A stretch of 23,168 bases of DNA from positions 1 through 23,168 of the forward strand of contig JAMOSO010000063.1 of assembly GCA_027063065.1 (NCBI GenBank). Reading direction: 5' to 3'. Below are positions 8,072-14,185 of the stretch, piece by piece. The translations under genes and the position numbers were made by a program. The DNA comes from Planctomycetota bacterium (GTDB lineage Bacteria; Planctomycetota; JAMOSO01). Within the stretch, counting starts at the first letter, position 1, and each line of letters opens with the position of its first letter. The notes beneath the pieces are model-generated. The model was not told where the DNA came from, did not search any database, and saw only the letters and a list, made by a program, of their open reading frames with translations.

Positions 8072-8752
8072 TTATATTAAGATAAAATTAACATTAATTA
8101 ATCCACCAGCTAAATGTGTTTGCATTTTAATGCATTGATTTTGTTTATTAAAAAATAACCTAAACCAAACATCATTTATTCTGTCCCGCAGTTTATATTT
8201 ATATAATAAAATATTATTATTTTTTGTGATTGTAGTTTCTTTTGCATTGCCAAGAATATGGATTATTTGATGCAAATATACAAATTGATCAGGCTTTGTA
8301 GGTACGCTAGCATTAATAGTTCGCAATGATTGTATGATAGAAGCATTACCCAATGATTGACAAATAATTTTAAATTGTTTTGGAGGGATTAGCTTGGCAA
8401 AAGATGTTGAAAAATTAATTTTAAATAATTTTTTATTTTTAAAAAATAAGTAAGTATGCATAGTTGCTTTTTGAGGATTATTATATTTTTCAAATAAATA
8501 TGCCCACATATTTGTTTGCGTACTATTATAAATATTATTTGGTGCAAATGTTAAATATAAAATATCATCAGTAGTTAAAGAAGGTTTTTTAAATATTAAA
8601 GAATAATTTTGATTTTTTTCATTAATGCTTAAATCAAAATTATTATTAAATTTAGATAATTGATTTTTAGTTTTTAATAATCTCCACCAAACACAACCTG
8701 ATGTGATTACACATAAAATTATTAACAATAAAAATTTATAATTTTTGATCAT
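8072..8752 (-). CDS. Putative lipoprotein of unknown function, 226 aa
   Basis: The N-terminus MIKNYKFLLLIILCVITSGC is a short basic-hydrophobic signal ending in a lipobox-like TSGC (Cys20), so it is probably lipidated. Position -3 is Thr rather than the preferred Leu, so cleavage is not certain. The mature part is rich in Asn, Lys, Phe and Ile with no motif I recognise. The start lies 17 nt inside the 3' end of the lpxL-like gene, which strongly suggests co-translation and perhaps a role in the cell envelope. Function unknown. Confidence 0.65.
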   Translation of the reverse strand: MIKNYKFLLLIILCVITSGCVWWRLLKTKNQLSKFNNNFDLSINEKNQNYSLIFKKPSLTTDDILYLTFAPNNIYNSTQTNMWAYLFEKYNNPQKATMHTYLFFKNKKLFKINFSTSFAKLIPPKQFKIICQSLGNASIIQSLRTINASVPTKPDQFVYLHQIIHILGNAKETTITKNNNILLYKYKLRDRINDVWFRLFFNKQNQCIKMQTHLAGGLINVNFILI

Positions 8753-9641
8753 TTTGTGTTTTCCAACGCCTATGCATCCATAACCAAATACTAGGTTTTT
8801 TGCGAATGATATCTTCTAAGGCTTTGGTGCATAAGTGGGTAGTTTTTGCTAAAGTTTCTTTGCGTGATGTGGTTAAATCTAATGGTATTTCTTTTTCTAT
8901 AATAATAGTATAGCTTCCGTCTATTTCGCGATTGCCGTAAGCAATTAAAATAGGCGCTTTAGTTCGTTGTGCTAACAGTGGTACGAGTGGAATAGTCGAG
9001 GCTTTTCTACCAAAAAACATAGACATTATTCCTTCTTTACCGGCATCTTGATCCATTAATACAGTGACAATTTCGCCTTTTTTTAAAGCCTTTAATGAAC
9101 CTTTGACAGCTCCCCATTTACTGATTATATTTCCACCAAATTTTTGTCTTATTTTATTAATCCAGATATTTAAATAAGGATTATCTATGGGGCGTGCTAT
9201 AGCGTTAAATGGTAAGCCATCTAATGCAGATAAAAGTCCAGTTAATTCCCAATTGCTGATATGGCCTGTGGCAATAATTACCCCATTGCCTTTAGCTAAT
9301 GCTTGATTTATTAAATCTTTATTAATAAATCGAACTTTATTTTTATATTTTTTATATATTTTATTTAAGTTAAATAATTCAATTATAGAAATACCTAAAG
9401 ATATATAATTATCTTTGGCTATTTTGATAATTTCATTTTTATTTTTTTCAGGAAAGCTAATCGATAAATTTTCAATGGTTCGTTTATAGTGTTTGTTATC
9501 AATTGTACGGTATAACCATCCTAATATTTTTCCTTTAGTATTGACCCAACTTAATGGGCCAATACTACTTAAGCTTGCAATAAATCTTAAGATTAAATAA
9601 GTGACTAAATAAAATGGTTTACTACGGCTAAATTTAGACAT
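8736..9641 (-). CDS. LpxL/HtrB-type lysophospholipid/lipid A acyltransferase
   Basis: A 301-aa member of the LpxL/LpxM/HtrB acyltransferase family, which adds a secondary acyl chain to Kdo2-lipid A at the inner membrane. The catalytic HX4(D/E) is His127-Ile-Ser-Asn-Trp-Glu132 in TGHISNWELTG. Further family blocks are the AIARPIDNP region (near 148-155), VTVLMDQDAG (near 195) and FFGRKASTIPLVPLLAQRT. The C-terminal WLWMHRRWKTQ is typical of the family. A hydrophobic N-terminal segment (residues 10-32) is probably the membrane anchor. It supports a diderm, LPS- or lipooligosaccharide-containing cell. It begins 16 bp after the RluB-like gene without a visible Shine-Dalgarno. A phosphatidylinositol-mannoside-type acyltransferase is a less likely alternative. 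Confidence 0.87.
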   Translation of the reverse strand: MSKFSRSKPFYLVTYLILRFIASLSSIGPLSWVNTKGKILGWLYRTIDNKHYKRTIENLSISFPEKNKNEIIKIAKDNYISLGISIIELFNLNKIYKKYKNKVRFINKDLINQALAKGNGVIIATGHISNWELTGLLSALDGLPFNAIARPIDNPYLNIWINKIRQKFGGNIISKWGAVKGSLKALKKGEIVTVLMDQDAGKEGIMSMFFGRKASTIPLVPLLAQRTKAPILIAYGNREIDGSYTIIIEKEIPLDLTTSRKETLAKTTHLCTKALEDIIRKKPSIWLWMHRRWKTQNDQKL

Positions 9642-9657
9642 TATTTATATTTAAAAA

Positions 9658-10563
9658 TTATTTGTTTTGTTTTTTATAATTGCGTTTGTTAGCGTTGCGA
9701 CCAGAAGAAATTTTACCTGTACCAGATCCCAATTTAAATGAACCGTCACTATATTTTTTACTATGTTTTTTAATATTTTTTTTAGCTGGTGCTTTTCGTT
9801 CTGCAGCTGTACGTCTAATAGCTGGTCTAGCTTCAGTGGATGAGGGCTTATCGGCAGCAGAGCGTAACATGGAAAGTTCTTTTGCAGTTAATTCTCTGTA
9901 TTGCCCTTGTTTTAATTTGCCTAAACTCAACTTGCCTATTTGTATTCTAGTTAGTTTGGTTACTTTTAAGCTGAGGCGTCCAAACATTCGTCTAATTTGA
10001 CGGTTTAAACCTTCTTCAATTGTAATATCAACCATTGTACTTTTAGGATTTGACTTTTTAATATAGGCTTTTGAAACACGTACCTTTTTACCATCAATCC
10101 ATACACCAGCTCTTAATTTGTCTATTTCGGTACCGCTTACTTTACCAGATAAAATTACGCGATATGCTTTTGGAATATGTGTAGATGGATGAGTTAAAGT
10201 TCTGCAGAGTTCACCATCATTGGTCATAATTAATAATCCTTCAGATTCTTTATCTAAACGACCAACATTATATAATCTAGCTCCAAACTCAGGAAACAAA
10301 TCTATAATAGTTGCTCGGCCTTTTTCGTCGCTGGCCGAACAAACCACACCTTTAGGTTTATAAACAGCAAAATATAATTTGTCTTCTGGTTTAACAACAA
10401 TCCCATCTAATATTACTTCGTCTTTTGCGGTATCAACTTGATATGCCAAATCAGTGATAATTTTACCGTTGACCATAACTTTACGGTCTGTAACTAGGCC
10501 TTCACATTTGCGTCTTGAGGCGACTCCAGCCGAAGCTAAAAATTTGGCAATTCTTATTTGCAT
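9658..10563 (-). CDS. RluB/RsuA-family pseudouridine synthase
   Basis: A 301-aa rRNA pseudouridine synthase. An N-terminal S4 RNA-binding domain (residues 2-60) leads into the catalytic domain with FAVYKPKGVVCS and the motif NVGRLDKESEGLLIMTNDG holding catalytic Asp104. The later IEEGLNRQIRRMFGRL segment is typical of the RsuA/RluB/RluE/RluF branch. Presence of the S4 domain and the segment pattern favour RluB (23S rRNA), but RsuA cannot be excluded. Residues from about 236 onward form a Lys/Ser/Arg-rich low-complexity tail of about 65 aa, probably disordered and RNA-binding. It starts 1 nt after the ybaB stop, a position where recR often follows ybaB in other bacteria. Confidence 0.88.
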   Translation of the reverse strand: MQIRIAKFLASAGVASRRKCEGLVTDRKVMVNGKIITDLAYQVDTAKDEVILDGIVVKPEDKLYFAVYKPKGVVCSASDEKGRATIIDLFPEFGARLYNVGRLDKESEGLLIMTNDGELCRTLTHPSTHIPKAYRVILSGKVSGTEIDKLRAGVWIDGKKVRVSKAYIKKSNPKSTMVDITIEEGLNRQIRRMFGRLSLKVTKLTRIQIGKLSLGKLKQGQYRELTAKELSMLRSAADKPSSTEARPAIRRTAAERKAPAKKNIKKHSKKYSDGSFKLGSGTGKISSGRNANKRNYKKQNK

Positions 10564-10564
10564 A

Positions 10565-10882
10565 TTACATTAAACCAGGAATATTCATCCCGCCTGTTAC
10601 TTTGCCCATTTCTTTTTCTGCTAATTCAGAAGCGTTTTTCATTCCTTGGTTTACAGCTGCTAGAATTAAATCCTCAAGCATTGTAACATCATCAGGGTCT
10701 ACTACTTCCTTATCAATTTTAATATTTAATAATTCTTGTTTTCCACTTACTTGTACATTAACCATGCCACCACCTGCACTGCCTTCAACAACTCGTTTTG
10801 CTAAATCTTCTTGTACTTGTCCCATTTTTTTTTGCATTTGTTGGGCTTGCTTCATCATATTGCCCATGTTCATTCCACGCAT
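10565..10882 (-). CDS. YbaB/EbfC family nucleoid-associated protein
   Basis: A 105-aa DNA-binding protein of the YbaB/EbfC family, which forms a tweezer-like dimer on DNA and is commonly encoded next to dnaX. It shows the Met/Gln-rich N-terminal helix (MMKQAQQMQKKMGQVQEDLA), then VQVSGKQELLNIKID and the acidic DPDDVTMLEDLILAAVNQ helix. Length is normal. A GGAG Shine-Dalgarno lies about 6 nt before the ATG, and only 2 nt separate it from the dnaX stop, so it is co-transcribed with dnaX. Confidence 0.93.
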   Translation of the reverse strand: MRGMNMGNMMKQAQQMQKKMGQVQEDLAKRVVEGSAGGGMVNVQVSGKQELLNIKIDKEVVDPDDVTMLEDLILAAVNQGMKNASELAEKEMGKVTGGMNIPGLM

Positions 10883-10884
10883 AT

Positions 10885-12690
10885 TTACTCCTTATTTATT
10901 TCAGTGATATTAATTATATTACACTTAAATGTGTTTTTTAAATTTTGTATATTTTTATTTGTATCTATTTTATTTAATAAAGTATTTGCACTACTAGTTG
11001 TCTTATCTATTTGTTTAATATCTATAGGTTGAGGTGTATTATCATTCCATGGCAAATCAACGTTTTCTGTATTTGGCAGGTTAACCAGTGGTGCCGATCG
11101 CGATGTAAATTTAATTTTTGGTTTAGATTCAATTGGTTTTTCTATTGGCGGTTTGACTTGTTGTTGTAAGTCTAAAACAGCATCATCACCATATATAGCT
11201 TTAAGAGATATTTCTAGTTTATCTTTGCGAGCTAAAAATCTTTCCATTTTAAATAAATCAGCATCTTTTATAGTAAATGTATGCAGATTATCTTGATTAG
11301 TATAAGTGGCTTGTTGTATTAATTTCGCAAATGAGGGATAGCGTTCAGATACTTTATTAATAAATTTATTTAATGGATTTAAGTTATCAGAATTATTATT
11401 TGTACTATGCGGTTTTGTGGTATTGGGGCTTATTTGATAAGAATTATTAGTATCTTCTTTAACGCTTGTTGGTATTTGTAGTTTGACTGATTCTGTCGAA
11501 GTGATATTTGGTTCACTTATCTTGTCGGTTATTTTATTATTATGTTTGGTGAGATCTATTGCAATTTTTTTTTTTCCGCTGACAATATCGCTAAGAGCCA
11601 TAATATTTTCTATACGTGTACATCTGATAATAGCCATTTCCAAAGCTATATGGGCTTCTGGATATAAATGGGCTTCACTGCGTGATTTATTTAAAATTTG
11701 TAAAGCATAGATAGCACTTTCTTGGCTCCAATGTATTGAACGTATCTCATCTAATTGATTGGGAGTGAGATTAAACATTGTTTCCATACCTATAGGATTT
11801 TCAGGTATAATCATTAATGCGCGAAATAAATCAATTAGTTGATTAAAAATTTGATCTACTGCAATTCCAGCGTTTAATAATGAGTTTATATTTTCTAAAG
11901 CTTTACCACCTTGTTTTTCAATTATATTTTTGCCGATAGTAAAAGTTTTTTCAAAACTAAGTGCCCCAGTCATAGACGTTACAGTTTCAATTGTAATTTT
12001 ACCATTGGCATATACAATTGCTTGATCTAATAAAGTTAAAGCATCGCGGATAGACCCAGCTCCAGCTCCAGCAATACTTAATAACGCATCTTCATCGCAA
12101 GTTAAATTTTCTTGTGTTGCAATATATTTAAGATGCTTAGCAATTTCATTGGGTGGTACTAATTTAAAATCAAATCGTTGAGTACGGCTACGGATTGTTT
12201 CGGGTACTTTTTGAATTTCGGTAGTGGCAAAAATAAATTTAACATGTGCAGGTGGTTCTTCTAATGTTTTTAATAAGGCATTAAAAGCTGGCGTAGAGAG
12301 CATATGTACTTCATCAATGATATAAATTTTATATTTTGCTGAAGCAGTTGCAAATTTAACATTATCGCGTAAATCACGGATATTATCGACACCGTTATTG
12401 CTTGCTCCGTCAATTTCGATAACGTCCATATTATTGCCAGTTGTGATTGATACGCAGGCATCACATTTGCCACAGGGAGTGGCTCCTGGAGAAACAGTAC
12501 AGTTTAAACTTTTGGCTAAAATACGAGCAGTAGATGTTTTACCAACACCGCGCGGTCCACATAACATTAAAGCATGTGATACGCGATTTTGTATTAGGGC
12601 ATTGGTTAAAGTTGTAGCTATTGCACCTTGCCCAGCTAAATCAGCAAGTATTTGGGGGCGATATTTGCGTGCAAGAACTAAGTATGACAT
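10885..12690 (-). CDS. dnaX: DNA polymerase III subunit gamma/tau
   Basis: DnaX is the clamp-loader ATPase; the long form also tethers polymerase cores to the helicase. In the 601-aa tau-like product the AAA+ module has Walker A GPRGVGKT (residues 45-52), a zinc module with Cys64, Cys73, Cys76 and Cys79, Walker B IIDEVH (125-129), LEEPPAHVKFIFATTE and the SRTQRF sensor/arginine-finger region. Domain III runs to about residue 368, followed by a low-complexity linker and a divergent C-terminal domain. At codons 372-376 an 11-A run reads GGA AAA AAA AAA ATT, and the two other frames stop within 3 and 9 codons. That suggests programmed slippage to a gamma-like short form (see findings). GGAG sits about 6 nt before the ATG. 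Confidence 0.96.
   Translation of the reverse strand: MSYLVLARKYRPQILADLAGQGAIATTLTNALIQNRVSHALMLCGPRGVGKTSTARILAKSLNCTVSPGATPCGKCDACVSITTGNNMDVIEIDGASNNGVDNIRDLRDNVKFATASAKYKIYIIDEVHMLSTPAFNALLKTLEEPPAHVKFIFATTEIQKVPETIRSRTQRFDFKLVPPNEIAKHLKYIATQENLTCDEDALLSIAGAGAGSIRDALTLLDQAIVYANGKITIETVTSMTGALSFEKTFTIGKNIIEKQGGKALENINSLLNAGIAVDQIFNQLIDLFRALMIIPENPIGMETMFNLTPNQLDEIRSIHWSQESAIYALQILNKSRSEAHLYPEAHIALEMAIIRCTRIENIMALSDIVSGKKKIAIDLTKHNNKITDKISEPNITSTESVKLQIPTSVKEDTNNSYQISPNTTKPHSTNNNSDNLNPLNKFINKVSERYPSFAKLIQQATYTNQDNLHTFTIKDADLFKMERFLARKDKLEISLKAIYGDDAVLDLQQQVKPPIEKPIESKPKIKFTSRSAPLVNLPNTENVDLPWNDNTPQPIDIKQIDKTTSSANTLLNKIDTNKNIQNLKNTFKCNIINITEINKE
11565..11575 (-). promoter_or_regulatory. Putative slippage tract (A11) in dnaX
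   Basis: On the coding (minus) strand 11 consecutive A follow GG at codons 372-376, right after the clamp-loader domains. Adding one A (or a -1 shift) gives NCNRSHQT then stop, a product of about 383 aa. Losing one A (or a +1 shift) gives LQ then stop, about 377 aa. Poly-A slippage in dnaX is established for Thermus thermophilus. Confidence 0.6.
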
Positions 12691-12710
12691 TAATGCTCCG
12701 CGACCAAAAG

Positions 12711-12734
12711 AAAAAAGGATGACTGGCTCCAGCC
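12711..12734 (-). terminator. Intrinsic terminator at the 3' end of the SRP RNA
   Basis: On the minus strand the 3' arm of the SRP RNA ends in a CUGGC/GCCAG hairpin with a 4-nt loop (about 12722-12734), which can alternatively pair with the RNA's 5' end. TCATCC and a U6-C-U4 tract ending around 12706 follow. This fits a factor-independent terminator that also closes the RNA. Confidence 0.55.
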
Positions 12735-12848
12735 AGGCAACCTCACTGCACCCGGTCAGAAATGCTTAGGGCTGCTCCAATCAAGGCCTGACCCGGTTCA
12801 CACTCTGCCGCTGCGCGAGACCCAGCGTTCAACGCCAGCCACCCAGAA
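12719..12848 (-). ncRNA. ffs: Signal recognition particle RNA, small bacterial (4.5S) type
   Basis: The SRP RNA binds Ffh and speeds its pairing with FtsY to target membrane proteins. This G+C-rich island stands out sharply from the AT-rich surroundings. It contains the domain IV core GGUCAGG (5' side) and AGCAGCC (3' side), identical to the conserved symmetric and asymmetric loops that bind the Ffh M domain. The two ends pair (GGGUGGCU with AGCCAGUC, one mismatch). The length is roughly 125-130 nt; both ends are estimates. The apical segment reads CC-UUGAUU-GG instead of the common UCC-GGAA-GGA, so the usual GNRA tetraloop is missing. A promoter (TTGCTT-N16-TATAAT) lies upstream, and dnaX begins about 20 bp downstream, an arrangement known in other bacteria. 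Confidence 0.85.
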
Positions 12849-12864
12849 AAATTACAGAAAAAAT

Positions 12865-12892
12865 ATTATAAATTATGATTTTGTAAAAGCAA
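12865..12892 (-). promoter_or_regulatory. Promoter of the SRP RNA gene
   Basis: On the minus strand TTGCTT (12892-12887), a 16-bp spacer and a perfect TATAAT (12870-12865) place the start of transcription about 10 nt before the folded RNA. The -35 resembles the TTGCTA of the tRNA-Pro promoter in this window. It lies just past the stop of the upstream Cys-rich gene. Confidence 0.65.
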
Positions 12893-12900
12893 GATTTGAA

Positions 12901-13428
12901 TTAAGCCATACTAGGAATTAGCCCAAAATCTCTAGGGATACCAGGAAATAGCTTTTCTTTAAATCTGCGATCATTATCTTTTGTTTCTTGACTTAGACCT
13001 TCAGATAATTCACGCATACATGTGCCACACATACTGCCAGGCTGCTTTAAATAACTGCCCATATTGCACCAAATGCCAATCATAAATTCATCTTTTCCTA
13101 AAACGCCATTATCACAAGTAGTACAGCAATTAAGCTCTGTTTTATAATTATAACGACTTATTAAAAAGTTTTGCATATGAGCCATACTTTCTTGACTGTA
13201 TCCTGTTTGATGTTTGCTAGCACAGTCAAAACAGACTGCCATTTCCATAGTAGATTCTGATTGTTTATTAAAAACTTTTTGGATTAAATAAAAATCACAA
13301 AAATGTAAAGGTACTTCACACATTAAACATTTTTCAAATGGTTTTTTATCAAAGTCACAAAATAATTCCGGAGGAATATTATCTGTGGGATATTTTTCAA
13401 AAAATTGTTTTAATATTTTACGATCCAT
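12901..13428 (-). CDS. Cys-rich putative zinc-binding protein, unknown function
   Basis: A 175-aa soluble protein with four CxxC pairs (CLMC, CFDC, CTTC, CGTC) plus lone Cys, consistent with two zinc ribbons or treble-clef knuckles. I do not recognise the family. No signal peptide or membrane segment is seen. I chose the ATG at 13428, giving MDRKILKQFFEKYPTDN. The open frame extends further upstream, but that extension runs through the tRNA-Pro gene and is not coding. No clear Shine-Dalgarno is present. The start is only 29 nt after the tRNA 3' end, so it is probably read from the tRNA promoter. It ends 8 bp before the -35 box of the SRP RNA promoter. Confidence 0.65.
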   Translation of the reverse strand: MDRKILKQFFEKYPTDNIPPELFCDFDKKPFEKCLMCEVPLHFCDFYLIQKVFNKQSESTMEMAVCFDCASKHQTGYSQESMAHMQNFLISRYNYKTELNCCTTCDNGVLGKDEFMIGIWCNMGSYLKQPGSMCGTCMRELSEGLSQETKDNDRRFKEKLFPGIPRDFGLIPSMA

Positions 13429-13457
13429 AAGCGTCCATCGACATGGAATAAGGGAAA

Positions 13458-13534
13458 TGGTCGGGGCGACGAGATTTGAACACGCGACCTCCTGCACCCA
13501 AAGCAGGCGCTCTGCCAAGCTGAGCTACGCCCCG
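13458..13534 (-). tRNA. tRNA-Pro (anticodon UGG)
   Basis: A full cloverleaf reads on the minus strand. The 7-bp acceptor is CGGGGCG/CGCCCCG, the D stem is GCUC/GAGC, and the anticodon stem CCUGC/GCAGG encloses UUUGGGU with anticodon UGG. The T loop is UUCAAAU, the discriminator base is A, and CCA is encoded (13460-13458). The C1-G72 first pair is typical of bacterial tRNA-Pro. The T stem GCGUG/CUCGU has a U-U mismatch at 52-62 and a G-U at 49-65. UGG reads all four Pro codons with suitable modification. Confidence 0.96.
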
Positions 13535-13546
13535 ACAATGTGCAAG

Positions 13547-13575
13547 AATATACAAAATTGGTTTACTAATAGCAA
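13547..13575 (-). promoter_or_regulatory. Promoter of tRNA-Pro (and probably the Cys-rich gene)
   Basis: On the minus strand TTGCTA (13575-13570), a 17-bp spacer and TATATT (13552-13547) are followed 12 nt later by the tRNA 5' end. Spacing and box quality are good for a sigma-70-type promoter. Confidence 0.65.
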
Positions 13576-13640
13576 GCTATATTTATAAATAAAAAATAAT
13601 ATCTTCTATATATATTTAAATATGTGCTATTTTACTTAGA

Positions 13641-13664
13641 TATAAGTCTATTATATAAGTCTAT
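13641..13664 (+). repeat. 13-bp-period direct repeat upstream of the MORN-type gene
   Basis: TATAAGTCTAT occurs at 13641-13651 and again at 13654-13664. The pair sits in the 220-bp gap between the tRNA promoter and the MORN-type gene and could be a tandem protein-binding site; function is not shown. The rest of the gap holds no ORF, only a small dyad GGAAATAATTTCC near 13694. Confidence 0.4.
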
Positions 13665-13794
13665 TTTTAAAGGAAATTTTGTTTTAATGCAGAGGAAATA
13701 ATTTCCAACTATTAAATATAACTCAAAATTGTTTAATAAAAATATACATTTTATTGGCATCTATATTGCTTTATAAGTTTTATTAAGGAGTGAT

Positions 13795-14184
13795 ATGGAA
13801 ATAGATTATTATCCAGATGGCAAAATATGCTCGTCTAGTGAATTTAAAAATCGTAAGTTACATGGTAAAGTTAGGCAGTTTGATGAGTCGGGTAATTTAC
13901 TTACTAGCTCAATGTATAGCAATGGTGTTCGTCATGGTGAAAGTATTTATTATTATCCTTCTGGTGCTATCCGCTTAACACAGCCTTGGTATAACGGTAC
14001 GATTAACGGTTATGTGAAGTCATTTTTTAACAATGGCATTATAGCATCTATTGAATTGTGGCATAAAAATCAACGTCATGGCAGATGTCGTTATTATACA
14101 ATTAATGGAAATTTAAAGGCAGAATGGTATTACCAAGAAGGGGAATTAGTCGGTATAGGTAATTCAGAAGCTTTTTTAGTTTAA
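13795..14184 (+). CDS. MORN/YwqK-repeat protein
   Basis: A 129-aa protein made almost entirely of about five 22-24-aa repeats of the form Y-x-x-x-G-x-x-x-x-x-x-W/Y-x-N/D-G-x-x-H-G: YYPDGKICSSSEFKNRKLHG, FDESGNLLTSSMYSNGVRHG, YYPSGAIRLTQPWYNGTING, FFNNGIIASIELWHKNQRHG and YTINGNLKAEWYYQEGELVG. This is the MORN-variant repeat of YwqK-like proteins, which form extended beta-hairpin strips. Some relatives are antitoxins or lipoproteins, but no toxin gene is adjacent here and no signal peptide is present. AAGGAG lies 4-5 nt before the ATG. Its TAA is 1 bp from the convergent map stop. Role unknown. Confidence 0.75.
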   Translation: MEIDYYPDGKICSSSEFKNRKLHGKVRQFDESGNLLTSSMYSNGVRHGESIYYYPSGAIRLTQPWYNGTINGYVKSFFNNGIIASIELWHKNQRHGRCRYYTINGNLKAEWYYQEGELVGIGNSEAFLV

Positions 14185-14185
14185 C

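Noticed and set aside
9680-10000. 106-aa plus-strand ORF opposite the RluB-like gene
   Set aside because: It mirrors the Lys/Arg-rich tail of the pseudouridine synthase; the tail explains the lack of stops on the other strand.
12270-12473. 67-aa ORF inside dnaX on the same strand, other frame
   Set aside because: Overlaps the conserved AAA+ region of dnaX and shows no motif or start signal.
13429-13518. N-terminal extension of the Cys-rich protein starting at 13518
   Set aside because: The extra 30 codons lie across tRNA-Pro and its 3' flank, so the openness of the frame there is incidental. The ATG at 13428 is the plausible start.
13795-14184. Antitoxin of a toxin-antitoxin pair (YwqK-type annotation)
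   Set aside because: No toxin-like gene is adjacent; neighbours are tRNA-Pro and map, so only the repeat architecture is claimed.
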